The position numbers and the translations under genes were made by a program. The notes beneath the pieces are model-generated. The model was not told where the DNA came from. It saw nothing but the letters and a program-made list of their open reading frames with translations, and searched no databases. Below, piece after piece: positions 19,078 to 27,062 of a stretch of DNA of 64,000 nt (the stretch's first letter is position 1; each line of letters starts with the position of its first letter). Origin of the DNA: Rhodobacteraceae bacterium Alg231-04 (GTDB lineage: Bacteria; Pseudomonadota; Alphaproteobacteria; Rhodobacterales; Rhodobacteraceae); contig FREY01000002.1 in the NCBI GenBank assembly GCA_900143635.1, forward strand, positions 442,429 to 506,428, written 5' to 3'.

Positions 19078-19515
19078 ATGACACACACCCGATATGCCTT
19101 TATCAAGGCACAATGGCATGCCGATATCGTCGATCAAGCGTTGGCAGGGTTCTGCGAACTCATCCCGGCTGAACAGGTCGATGTCTTCGATGTTCCCGGC
19201 GCATTTGAGATGCCGCTGGTGGCCCGCGATCTGGCACAGACCGGCAAATACGCGGCCGTGGCCTGTGCAGCGCTTGTTGTGGATGGCGGCATTTACCGCC
19301 ATGATTTTGTTGCCCATGCAGTGGTGGACGGCCTGATGCGCGCAGGTATGGACAGCGGCGTGCCGGTTCTGTCGGTGTCTCTGACGCCGCATCATTTCCA
19401 GGAGACAGACCATCACCTGTCCATCTATCGCGCCCATTTTGTACAAAAGGGCCGCGAGGCGGCGCAGGCCGCGTTGCAGATCGGCGAGACCCGGTCGCGT
19501 ATTGCGGCGGCCTGA
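19078..19515 (+). CDS. ribH: 6,7-dimethyl-8-ribityllumazine synthase, type II
   Basis: Lumazine synthase condenses the ribityl-uracil and dihydroxybutanone phosphate precursors in the penultimate riboflavin step. The 145-residue product has the GAFEMPLVARDLA and IYRHDFVAHAVVDGLM stretches and the LTPHHF region of the type II (RibH2) enzymes known from Brucella and rhizobia, rather than the usual ETKHF-type pattern of icosahedral enzymes. The start at 19078 follows AAGGAG. It stands alone after an FMN riboswitch, away from the other rib genes. Riboswitch control of RibH2 is also described in Brucella. Confidence 0.93.
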   Translation: MTHTRYAFIKAQWHADIVDQALAGFCELIPAEQVDVFDVPGAFEMPLVARDLAQTGKYAAVACAALVVDGGIYRHDFVAHAVVDGLMRAGMDSGVPVLSVSLTPHHFQETDHHLSIYRAHFVQKGREAAQAALQIGETRSRIAAA

Positions 19516-19527
19516 TAGCAAAAGAAA

Positions 19528-19604
19528 TGGCGACCCCGGCAGGATTCGAACCTGCAACCTGCCCCTTAGGAGGGGGCTGCTCTATCCAGTTGAGCCACGG
19601 GGCC
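19528..19604 (-). tRNA. tRNA-Arg (anticodon CCT)
   Basis: A 77-base cloverleaf on the minus strand: acceptor GGCCCCG pairs with CGGGGTC, anticodon CCT sits in the loop between CCCCC and GGGG, the T-loop GGTTCGAATCC is intact, and CCA is encoded at 19530-19528. It reads AGG codons, which are rare in this GC-rich genome. Confidence 0.97.
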
Positions 19605-19795
19605 GCTCGGGGAGCCGCTATAGGCGGCTCCTGCTGTGGCGGTAGCAAAGGACAGCGCGGATGACAATCGAAACCCGCGGTCGGGGTGGGCTGTCGGTCA
19701 CGGGCCTTGGCCAAATGGGGTGGGATGCAATGGGCGTTACCTGTGCAGACGGTCTTTTTGGCGCAGCCTAATGCTGCCGCTTGTGGCGGTGCGCC

Positions 19796-19809
19796 TGTTT
19801 GCGGTAACC
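19796..19809 (+). promoter_or_regulatory. Candidate GntR-type operator upstream of the LacI-family gene
   Basis: TGTTTGCGGTAACC matches 11 of 14 bases of the site TGTTAGCGATAACG in front of zwf (27889-27902). Both resemble the TGTTA-N4-TAACA form of E. coli GntR operators. It lies about 40 bases before the GTG start, a position suited to autoregulation. Confidence 0.5.
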
Positions 19810-19846
19810 TCGGATCAGGCAAGGCATAACAAGAGGCACTTTCAAC

Positions 19847-20872
19847 GTGACATTGGACAGCAAGCGCCCGCTCACCCTTCGTGATGTATCAGAAGCCACC
19901 GGCGTGTCAGAAATGACGGTCAGCCGGGTGCTGCGCAACCGCGGAGACGTGTCGGAGAAAACACGGACCAAGGTTCTGGCTGCGGCCAAGGAGCTGGGCT
20001 ACGTGCCCAATAAAATCGCCGGCGCTCTGGCGTCGAGCCGGGTGAACCTGGTGGCGGTGATCATCCCGTCACTGTCGAATATGGTCTTTCCCGAGGTGCT
20101 GACCGGCATCAACAAAATTCTGGAAGAGACCGAGCTGCAGCCGGTTGTCGGCGTGACAGACTATCAGCCTGAAAAAGAGGAGAAAGTTCTCTTTGAAATG
20201 CTGTCTTGGCGGCCCTCTGGCGTGATCATCGCCGGTCTGGAACACACCGATGCGGCCCGCGCCATGCTCAGCGCTGCGGGCATTCCAGTGGTCGAGATCA
20301 TGGACACAGACGGCAAGCCGGTGGATGCAATGGTTGGCATTTCGCACCGCCGCGCCGGGCGCGAGATGGCCAAGGCCATTTTGAAAGCGGGTTACCGTCA
20401 TATCGGCTTCATGGGCACCAAAATGCCGCTGGATCATCGGGCACGAAAGCGCTTCGAAGGCTTCACCGAGGCGCTGGCCAAAGAGGGCGTGGAGATCGAA
20501 GACCGCGAATTCTATTCCGGCGGCTCGGCGCTGGCCAAGGGCCGCGAGATGACAGCGGCGATGCTGGAACGCTCGCCCGAGCTGGATTTCCTCTATTACT
20601 CCAATGACATGATCGGAGCTGGCGGGTTGTTGTATCTGGAAGAACAGGGGATCGACATTCCGGGTGACATCGGGCTTGCCGGCTTTAATGGCGTGGAGCT
20701 GTTGCAGGGTTTGCCGCGCAAGCTGGCCACCATGGACAGCTGCCGTCAGGAAATCGGCCGCAAAGCTGCTGAGATCATCATCGCACAGATGGATGAGGCG
20801 GCGGGCGAGGTGGACACTTCGGTAACGCTGACGCCAACCATCAGCTATGGCGACACATTGAAACGGCGCTGA
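19847..20872 (+). CDS. gntR: LacI-family transcriptional repressor, GntR (gluconate)-like
   Basis: A 341-residue repressor. The N-terminal LacI helix-turn-helix (LTLRDVSEATGVSEMTVSRV) and hinge helix (PNKIAGALASSR) precede a periplasmic-binding-protein-like effector domain. Long stretches recall E. coli GntR, such as NMVFPEVLTGI, MLSWRPSGVII, IPVVEIMD and AGYRHIGFMG. GntR senses gluconate and represses gluconate uptake and edd-eda. Translation starts at GTG 19847. The stop overlaps the YcaQ-like gene by one base. The related operator in front of zwf-edd-eda, about 8 kb away, suggests that operon as a target. Confidence 0.88.
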   Translation: MTLDSKRPLTLRDVSEATGVSEMTVSRVLRNRGDVSEKTRTKVLAAAKELGYVPNKIAGALASSRVNLVAVIIPSLSNMVFPEVLTGINKILEETELQPVVGVTDYQPEKEEKVLFEMLSWRPSGVIIAGLEHTDAARAMLSAAGIPVVEIMDTDGKPVDAMVGISHRRAGREMAKAILKAGYRHIGFMGTKMPLDHRARKRFEGFTEALAKEGVEIEDREFYSGGSALAKGREMTAAMLERSPELDFLYYSNDMIGAGGLLYLEEQGIDIPGDIGLAGFNGVELLQGLPRKLATMDSCRQEIGRKAAEIIIAQMDEAAGEVDTSVTLTPTISYGDTLKRR

Positions 20873-22083
20873 TGGCGCTGGCGCTGCTGGACAACAAAAC
20901 AGCCAGACGGCTGTTTCTGGACCGCCACGCATTGCTGGAACAGCCCACCGGATCCGCCAAGGGCGCGGATCTGCTGGACCTGATCCAGCGGCTGGGCTTT
21001 GTGCAGCTGGACAGTATCAATACTGTCGCGCGGGCGCATGACATGATCCTCTATTCGCGCAGGCCCTCTTACCGGTCACAGGATCTGGGTCAGCTCTATG
21101 CGGACGGTGGCTTGTTCGAACACTGGACCCATGATGCAGCGGTCATTCCGATGCAGTTCTATCCGCAGTGGCATCTGCGGTTTCACCGCGACACGGCGCT
21201 GCTGAAGGCGAGGTGGAAGAACTGGCGCCGCGATGGCTATGAGGCACAGTTCGGATCGGTATTGCAGCATATCCGTGACCACGGGCCGGTCAGCTCGTCC
21301 GATGTGGGCAAGGATGAAAAGAAAGGGTCCGGCGGTTGGTGGGACTGGCACCCGTCGAAAACCGCGCTGGAGTTCTTGTGGCGCAGCGGCGCTCTGGCTG
21401 TCACCGGGCGGCAAGGGTTTCGCAAGATCTATGATTTGACCGAGCGGGTGATCGACGAAGGTCTGCGCCCCGGTGCCACGCCGCATGATGAGGCCGCAAC
21501 GGTCGATTGGCTGTGCAATGCCGCACTGGACCGGCTGGGGTTTGCCACTGCCGGAGAGATCGCGCGCTTCTGGGATACGGCCAGCCCGGCCGAGGCTAAG
21601 CTCTGGTGCGCCGCAGAAGAACAGGCCGGGCGGTTGCAGAGGATTTCGGTGGCGCAGGCGGATGGCGCCCTGCGCGAAAGCTTTGCCCGTCCCGGAACGA
21701 TTGCGGCCGCCGCCGATCTGGGGCCTGCACCTGCGCGGATGCGGGTGCTCAGCCCCTTTGACCCGGCACTGCGGGACCGCCAGCGCGCCGAGCGTTTGTT
21801 CGGCTTTCACTACCGGATCGAAGTGTTCACCCCGGCCCCGAAACGGAAATACGGCTATTACGTTTTTCCGGTGATGGAAGGTGCTGCAATGGTTGGGCGG
21901 ATCGACATGAAGGCCCAACGCGATACGGGCGCGCTGAATGTACTGGGGTTCTGGCCTGAACAGGGCCTGCGATGGTCCAAAGCACGCGCCGGGCGGCTGG
22001 AGGCAGAGCTGAACCGGGTCCGGCGGTTTGCCGGGCTGGATCGGGTCAGTTTTGCGGATGGCTGGATGAAAGACCCGGTCTGA
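20872..22083 (+). CDS. YcaQ-like winged-helix DNA glycosylase
   Basis: A 403-residue protein of the HTH_42/YcaQ (AlkX) family, whose E. coli member unhooks interstrand DNA crosslinks. The catalytic QxD motif is visible as VQLDSIN near residue 45, and the family stretches LFEHWTHDAAVIP and LSPFDPALRDRQRAERLF follow. Length and order fit the family. The start codon overlaps the repressor stop (TGATG), so the two are probably cotranscribed although their roles look unrelated. It converges on the small Cys-rich gene. Confidence 0.88.
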   Translation: MALALLDNKTARRLFLDRHALLEQPTGSAKGADLLDLIQRLGFVQLDSINTVARAHDMILYSRRPSYRSQDLGQLYADGGLFEHWTHDAAVIPMQFYPQWHLRFHRDTALLKARWKNWRRDGYEAQFGSVLQHIRDHGPVSSSDVGKDEKKGSGGWWDWHPSKTALEFLWRSGALAVTGRQGFRKIYDLTERVIDEGLRPGATPHDEAATVDWLCNAALDRLGFATAGEIARFWDTASPAEAKLWCAAEEQAGRLQRISVAQADGALRESFARPGTIAAAADLGPAPARMRVLSPFDPALRDRQRAERLFGFHYRIEVFTPAPKRKYGYYVFPVMEGAAMVGRIDMKAQRDTGALNVLGFWPEQGLRWSKARAGRLEAELNRVRRFAGLDRVSFADGWMKDPV

Positions 22084-22107
22084 GCGCGGGGGCAGGGCCG
22101 GTTTGGA

Positions 22108-22284
22108 TCAGTCGCGAGCCGTGCGTTTGGACAGGATGAGATCGGGCAGCACCAGCGCATCAATCAGCGCAGCGCACAGGCCGGTGCATTCACGGCAGCC
22201 CACACAGGGGCCCTGAAGCGTGTTGAGAGTGGAGGCCAGCGCATCGCTCCGCCCGGTTCCGGATTTGTTGCGGCTGATATTCAT
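22108..22284 (-). CDS. Small protein with a ferredoxin-type CX2CX2CX3C motif
   Basis: A 58-residue product that I cannot assign to a named family. Its centre reads GPCVGCRECTGLCAAL, a CX2CX2CX3C spacing identical to one [4Fe-4S] half of bacterial ferredoxins, but without the following proline. The C-terminal third is hydrophobic (LIDALVLPDLIL). The ATG at 22284 has GAGGG seven bases upstream, preferred over the in-frame TTG two codons earlier. A perfect FNR palindrome lies 63 bases upstream. Coding is supported by the ribosome site, the motif and the space between genes. Function is unknown. Confidence 0.6.
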   Translation of the reverse strand: MNISRNKSGTGRSDALASTLNTLQGPCVGCRECTGLCAALIDALVLPDLILSKRTARD

Positions 22285-22346
22285 TCTCAAACCCTCGCGG
22301 TAAGCTGACCTTCCGGGCAGGGTTTCATATCTCGCGCGGCAGAGTC

Positions 22347-22360
22347 TTGATGCAGATCAA
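22347..22360 (-). promoter_or_regulatory. FNR/FnrL-type operator
   Basis: TTGATGCAGATCAA is a perfect match to the FNR consensus TTGAT-N4-ATCAA. On the minus strand a TATGAA hexamer (22324-22329) lies 17 bases downstream as a possible -10 box, leading into the small Cys-rich gene. Confidence 0.75.
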
Positions 22361-22380
22361 GGCGGATCGGCGAAAGTGTT

Positions 22381-22408
22381 GCTCCGGGCCGGTATATTGG
22401 CCCGGAGC
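22381..22408 (-). terminator. Terminator of the TRAP transporter operon
   Basis: GCTCCGGGCC (22381-22390) pairs perfectly with GGCCCGGAGC (22399-22408), eight-base loop, 9 bases beyond the dctM stop. A T-tract (GGGGTTTTAT) lies on the plus side, so efficiency may be higher for plus-strand transcripts. Confidence 0.7.
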
Positions 22409-22417
22409 GGGGTTTTA

Positions 22418-23923
22418 TCAGAGCAGCAGCATAAGCGGCAGCAGTGTGATGACCGGGAAGATCACAAGAATAATCACCCGGATAATGTCGGAGGCGACAA
22501 AGAACATCACCGCTTTGTAGGTCTCGGACATACGTGTCGAACGATCCATGGCGTTGATGATGAAGAGGTTCATCCCAACCGGCGGGGTGATCAGGCCTAC
22601 TTCGACCACGATCAGCACCAGAATGCCGAACCAGATGGCGACCCATTCGGCCTCGATCCGGTTGACGCGGGCTTCGGTGACGCGAATGCCCAGTTCCTTC
22701 ATCTGCTCGCGGGTCAGCTCCATCCCGGTGGCGATGGATTCCTGTATCGAGGCCAACATCTCGGCCCCCATACCTTCGGGAATGCCTGCGTTCAGCACCT
22801 CCATCGCGGCGTCAGCCTGCATTGCCGGCAGCGAGATCAGACCGAAGTCCATCCCCGAGATCACCGGGAAGAAGATCGGAATGGTCAGCAAGATCATGGA
22901 CAGAGAATCCATCAGACAACCAAAGACGAGGTAAAAGCAGAGGATCAGCGTCAGAACCATCCACGGGCTGAAGCCCTGGCTGACCACGAAATCCGCCAGT
23001 TCTTGCGGTACTTTGGTCAGCGCCAGGAAGCCGTTGTAGAAGCTGGCGCCCAGCACGATGAAAAAGATCATCGCGGTGGATCGCGCCGTGACCATGAAGC
23101 TGTCGGTCAGCGCCGGGCGGTCAAGACCGCCGTTGAGCCATGCAATCAGGCCAGTGCCGGCCGCGCCCACGGCCGCGCCTTCAGTCGGCGTGAACAGCCC
23201 GCCATAGATGCCGCCAACCACCAGACCAAAGACCAGCAGCACGGGCCAGACTTTGGCGAGATTGCCAAAGCGTTCCGACCAGGGGATGGCAGGGCGGGTG
23301 CCAGCGCTTTCCGGATACAGGCGCACATAGATCGAAATGGCGATCACATAAGACACGGCGGCAAAGATGCCGGGAATGAAGGCGGCGAGGAACAGTTTGG
23401 CGATATTCTGTTCGGTCAGGATCGCATAGATCACCAGCACAACAGACGGCGGGATCAGGATGCCCAAGGTGCCACCGGCCGCCAGCGTGGCGGTCGAGAA
23501 TCCGCCGGCATAGCCATATTGCTTCAGTTCGGGCAGGGCGACGCGCCCCATGGTGGCCGCGGTCGCCAGCGAGGAGCCACAGATCGCGCCAAAGCCGGCA
23601 CAGGCGCCAATCGCGGCCATGGCAACCCCGCCCTTTTTATGGCCGAGGAAGCCTTCGGCGGCCTTGAACAGCGCCGATGACATGCCGCCTAGCGTCGCAA
23701 AGTGACCCATGAGCAGGAACATCGGCACGATGGTCAGCGAATAGGACGAAAAGGTTGTGTAGGTCTCACTTTTCAGGCGGCCAAAGGCGACCTGGGTGCC
23801 ATCGGTGACAATGATCAGCCCGGCAAGGCCCACCAGAAACATCGACAGGCCGATCGGCACCCTGAGGAAGATCAGGATCATCAGGATCGGGAAGGAGGCA
23901 ATTCCGATTTCGAGAGCAGTCAC
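22418..23923 (-). CDS. dctM: TRAP transporter large permease, DctM type
   Basis: A 501-residue inner-membrane protein of the DctM family, which forms the Na+-coupled translocation core of TRAP transporters. Numerous hydrophobic helices are visible, with typical stretches FLRVPIGLSMFLVGLAG and LGILIPPSVVLVIYAI. It is longer than the usual 430 residues because of a hydrophilic insert (about residues 350-400, TGMELTREQMKELGIRVTEA) seen in a subgroup of these permeases. It overlaps dctQ by four bases and ends the dctPQM unit. Confidence 0.95.
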   Translation of the reverse strand: MTALEIGIASFPILMILIFLRVPIGLSMFLVGLAGLIIVTDGTQVAFGRLKSETYTTFSSYSLTIVPMFLLMGHFATLGGMSSALFKAAEGFLGHKKGGVAMAAIGACAGFGAICGSSLATAATMGRVALPELKQYGYAGGFSTATLAAGGTLGILIPPSVVLVIYAILTEQNIAKLFLAAFIPGIFAAVSYVIAISIYVRLYPESAGTRPAIPWSERFGNLAKVWPVLLVFGLVVGGIYGGLFTPTEGAAVGAAGTGLIAWLNGGLDRPALTDSFMVTARSTAMIFFIVLGASFYNGFLALTKVPQELADFVVSQGFSPWMVLTLILCFYLVFGCLMDSLSMILLTIPIFFPVISGMDFGLISLPAMQADAAMEVLNAGIPEGMGAEMLASIQESIATGMELTREQMKELGIRVTEARVNRIEAEWVAIWFGILVLIVVEVGLITPPVGMNLFIINAMDRSTRMSETYKAVMFFVASDIIRVIILVIFPVITLLPLMLLL

Positions 23924-24501
23924 AGGTCAGTCTCCACGCCGTCCCAGACACGAATCTGGCCGGTCAGAAATTCAAGAGTACGGATCACCGCCATATAGAT
24001 GGCGACAACGGCGGCGGTGACGGCGGCGACAAAGCTGAGCCCATAGGCCCACCAGACTGGGAACTCCAAGAGGAAGGAGGTCTCGCCATTGCTGTATTTG
24101 CTGGCAAGGCCGGCACCCAGTCGCCAGGCGATCAGGATCAGCACCAGTGCAAAGGTGATATCGGTGATCATCCGCAGCAGGCGGTTCACACTGGCGGGAA
24201 ACTTGCTGGCCAGAATATCGACCGAGGCATGGCCGGCGGTGACCTGACACAGAGGCAGGAAGGCAAAGATGGCAAAGGCCACCCCGGCTTCGACCAGTTC
24301 AAAGTCGCCGTTGATCGGCCCGACATAGTTGATGGCCCAGTCGGAAAAGCCCGGTGCGATGGATTGCATCAGGCTGCCGTGCAGAAACCCGTTCAGCAAC
24401 CGGCCCGAGATCGACACGCAGGTGAGTAGGATCAGAAGGCTGAGCACAGCGCCCCCGACCGCAGCCATGGAACGTGCCAGCTTCGTCATAAATAAGTGCA
24501 T
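23920..24501 (-). CDS. dctQ: TRAP transporter small permease, DctQ type
   Basis: A 193-residue membrane protein with four predicted helices, typical of the DctQ subunit that partners DctM. The ATG at 24501 (MHLFMTKLARSM) is preceded by GGGGAG; a second ATG at 24489 has no ribosome site. It overlaps dctM by four bases and lies 76 bases after the binding protein gene. Confidence 0.88.
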   Translation of the reverse strand: MHLFMTKLARSMAAVGGAVLSLLILLTCVSISGRLLNGFLHGSLMQSIAPGFSDWAINYVGPINGDFELVEAGVAFAIFAFLPLCQVTAGHASVDILASKFPASVNRLLRMITDITFALVLILIAWRLGAGLASKYSNGETSFLLEFPVWWAYGLSFVAAVTAAVVAIYMAVIRTLEFLTGQIRVWDGVETDL

Positions 24502-24576
24502 TGTGGAAGAGCTCCCCGCCCTAAGGACACCGGGCCGCAACGAAGGCGGCCCGGCGTTTTATCAGGTTATTCGGGA

Positions 24577-25623
24577 TCAGTTGGAATAGGCGTTCATCAG
24601 CGCGGTAGCCTCATCGATCAGTGCCTGACCGTCGATACCTTTTTCCGCAACATCTGCGATCCATTTGTCATAGATCGGCTGGGCCGCTTCACGCCAGACA
24701 GCGGTCTGTTCCGCGTCCAGGGTGATCACGTTGTTGCCCAGATCCAGCGCCAGTTCGCGCGAGGGACCATCGGCATCGGACATGGTGCCACCTGCAAAGA
24801 CCGAGAATTCCAGACCGGAGTTCGCATCAACAACTGCCTTCAGATCGTCGGGCAGGCTGTTGTACTTGTCCTTGTTCATCGCCAGCACGAAGGTCAGCGT
24901 ATAAAGCGCCTTGCCGGTGAATTCGGTGTGGTTTTCAACCAGCTCTGGCACTTTCAGCGCACCGGTCACTTCCCACGGGATGGTGGTTCCATCGATCACG
25001 CCTTTGGACAAGGCCTCGGGGATTGCCGGGACCGGCATGCCGACCGGGGTTGCGCCCAGCTGTTCCAGCAGACCGTTGACCGAACGGCCACCGCCACGGA
25101 TCTTCATGCCACGCAGATCGGTGGGCGCTTCGACGGGATCAGAGGTGTGGATCATGCCGGGGCCGTGCACCCATGTGCCCAGGATGTGGACATCCTTGAA
25201 CTCGGTGTCTTTCATGTGCTTGTCGAACATCTGCCAATAGGCGCTCGACATGGCGCGGGCGTCGTTCATCATGAAGGGCAGTTCGAACACCTCGGTTGAG
25301 GGGAAGCGGCCCGGTGTATAGGCAACAACGGTCCAGACAATGTCAGCAACGCCGTCAATGGCCTGATCCATCAGCTCTGGCGGTTTGCCACCCAGCTGCA
25401 TGGACGGGAAGCGGTCGATCTTGATGCGCCCGTCGGAGCCGGCTTCGACATTGTCGGCCCAGACGTCCAGAATCAGTTTCGGCACGTTTGCTTGCGCGGG
25501 CAGGAACTGGTGCAGCTTCAGGGTCACTTCCTGCGCCATAGCGGTGGTTGTGGTTCCCATTGTGGCGGCAGCGGCAAGTGCGGCGGCCCCCAGCGTGCTC
25601 AGCAGTGTTCTGCGTGTGGTCAT
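24577..25623 (-). CDS. dctP: TRAP transporter substrate-binding protein, DctP type
   Basis: A 348-residue periplasmic binding protein. The N-terminus MTTRRTLLSTLG with a hydrophobic stretch ending AMAQ is a signal peptide with a twin-arginine look. The DctP fold is recognised by LRGMKIRGGGRS, where the conserved arginine would bind a carboxylate, and by the VIDGTTIPWEV region. Two ATGs compete; 25623 has GGGGAG at six bases and is preferred over 25629. The ligand is unknown but probably an organic acid. A candidate promoter and a 20-base palindrome lie upstream. Confidence 0.93.
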   Translation of the reverse strand: MTTRRTLLSTLGAAALAAAATMGTTTTAMAQEVTLKLHQFLPAQANVPKLILDVWADNVEAGSDGRIKIDRFPSMQLGGKPPELMDQAIDGVADIVWTVVAYTPGRFPSTEVFELPFMMNDARAMSSAYWQMFDKHMKDTEFKDVHILGTWVHGPGMIHTSDPVEAPTDLRGMKIRGGGRSVNGLLEQLGATPVGMPVPAIPEALSKGVIDGTTIPWEVTGALKVPELVENHTEFTGKALYTLTFVLAMNKDKYNSLPDDLKAVVDANSGLEFSVFAGGTMSDADGPSRELALDLGNNVITLDAEQTAVWREAAQPIYDKWIADVAEKGIDGQALIDEATALMNAYSN

Positions 25624-25792
25624 ATTCATCTCCCCTTGGATGCTCTCTTCAGCATAATGACCGGACCTGTTCATTTCGCAACAGGTTCCACCGGATCATT
25701 TCACCGAGCGGAATGCACTTGCGATGCACAACCATCAAAAGGGGCAACCAAAGTACGCAACCTGCCGAATTGAACAAAACCGGCATCACAGA

Positions 25793-25821
25793 CTGATATT
25801 TTGTGCTTTTGTAACTATCAA
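25793..25821 (-). promoter_or_regulatory. Candidate promoter of dctPQM
   Basis: On the minus strand TTGATA (25821-25816) and TATCAG (25798-25793) are separated by exactly 17 bases. It lies about 170 bases before the dctP start and directly downstream of the palindrome. Confidence 0.4.
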
Positions 25822-25831
25822 CAGTCAATAG

Positions 25832-25851
25832 TAGACCGACCGGTCGGTTTA
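25832..25851. promoter_or_regulatory. TetR-type operator palindrome
   Basis: TAGACCGACCGGTCGGTTTA is a 20-base palindrome with one mismatched pair and a perfect 14-base core ACCGACCGGTCGGT. It resembles operators of TetR-family repressors such as NemR. No TetR gene is in the window. It abuts the candidate -35 box of dctPQM. Confidence 0.6.
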
Positions 25852-26003
25852 ATGTGCGGCACCCTGACGCAGGAAATGATGCAGATTCGGTGGTTTTTGG
25901 CGAGATAGGGACTGAATACGGCACCCATGTCGCAGCCACGTCAGAGCGAACTCCGGGTCTCAGCAGCCTAGGGGTAGAAACTCCTTTTCAGGAATCGCGC
26001 CTC

Positions 26004-27011
26004 ATGACCACAACTGATCCAAACGCGGCCGGTTTTGCCGGTCCGGTCGAAACGGATGATTCTCGCCCAATGGCCGGGATCGCCTTCCTGCTGCTGGCCA
26101 CAACCCTGTTCCCCATTCAGGATGTGATCATCAAGAGCCTCAGCAGCGGCTTTGCCGTGCATCAGATCGTGTTCTGGCGGGGCCTGTTTGCGCTGCCGAT
26201 CGTCGCGGTGATTGCCTGGTACGAAGGCACATTGTTCAATCTGCGATTCGGGTCGATCGGCCTGCAGTTCCTGCGGGCGATCTCGGCGTTTTCCTCCTAC
26301 ATGGTCTATTACATGGCATTGGCTGCCATTGGCCTTGCAGAAACCGCGGCGATCACCTTTTCGACGCCAATATTTGTCACCATTCTGGCCACCGTATTCC
26401 TGGGCGAACGGATCGGTGCCTTTCGCTGGTTGGCTATTCTTCTTGGGCTGATTGGTGTTCTTGTGGTGGTGCAGCCGGGCGCAGGTGTTTTTGATCCGGC
26501 GGCCATTCTGGCGCTGCTGGCGGCGGTTTTCTATGCGGTATCGATCATTTGCACCCGCAAGCTGGGCAAGCGCACCAATGGCGGGTCGATGACACTGTTC
26601 ACCCTCTGTGTCTTTATCATCAGTGGCGCGCTGCTGGGGCTGGTGTTTTCCCAGCTGTCCAGCACGTCGCCGCATCCCAGTCTTGCCTTCCTCTATCGCG
26701 GCTGGGCCACGCCAGAGCCGCGCGACTGGCTGTTATTGGTCGTATTGGGCACAATCTCTGGTGTCGGGTTCTTCTCATTGTCGCAGGCCTATCGTCTGGC
26801 TGAGGCCTCGGTCGTGACGCCGTTTGAATATACCTACCTGCCCTGGGCGATCCTGTGGGGCTGGGTGATCTTTGGCAGCCTGCCGGGGGCGATGACATGG
26901 CTGGGGCTGATGATGATTGTCGGCGCCGGATTGTTGATCGTATTCCGCGAAACGCTGACGGGGCGCAAACCGCTTCTTCGCAGGGGGCTGGGGGTGTTGC
27001 GCCAGCGCTGA
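26004..27011 (+). CDS. EamA/DMT-superfamily permease
   Basis: A 335-residue inner-membrane protein with about ten hydrophobic helices in two EamA repeats (residues about 25-160 and 175-320), the architecture of drug/metabolite exporters. The frame is open 50 codons further upstream, but the ATG at 26004, with AGGA about ten bases before it, matches where similarity to the family begins (after a short hydrophilic lead, GIAFLLLATTLFPIQD). Substrate is unknown. It is followed after 51 bases by the ProC-like gene in the same direction. Confidence 0.88.
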   Translation: MTTTDPNAAGFAGPVETDDSRPMAGIAFLLLATTLFPIQDVIIKSLSSGFAVHQIVFWRGLFALPIVAVIAWYEGTLFNLRFGSIGLQFLRAISAFSSYMVYYMALAAIGLAETAAITFSTPIFVTILATVFLGERIGAFRWLAILLGLIGVLVVVQPGAGVFDPAAILALLAAVFYAVSIICTRKLGKRTNGGSMTLFTLCVFIISGALLGLVFSQLSSTSPHPSLAFLYRGWATPEPRDWLLLVVLGTISGVGFFSLSQAYRLAEASVVTPFEYTYLPWAILWGWVIFGSLPGAMTWLGLMMIVGAGLLIVFRETLTGRKPLLRRGLGVLRQR

Positions 27012-27062
27012 CCGCTTGACGCCGCGCGCGCAGACGGGCCATCTGCGGGCAGGGGGACGCAC

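Larger units (their letters stand above)
25624..26003. other. Divergent promoter region of dctPQM and the EamA permease
   Basis: This 380-base stretch has no convincing gene. It holds a candidate minus-strand promoter (25793-25821), a TetR-type palindrome (25832-25851) and, near 25990, the AGGA ribosome site of the EamA gene. It is more AT-rich than its surroundings. Confidence 0.6.

Noticed and set aside
22376-23680. A 434-codon plus-strand open frame opposite dctM, rich in His, Gln and Asp.
   Set aside because: It is antisense to a clear membrane permease. The composition reflects reverse reading of hydrophobic codons.
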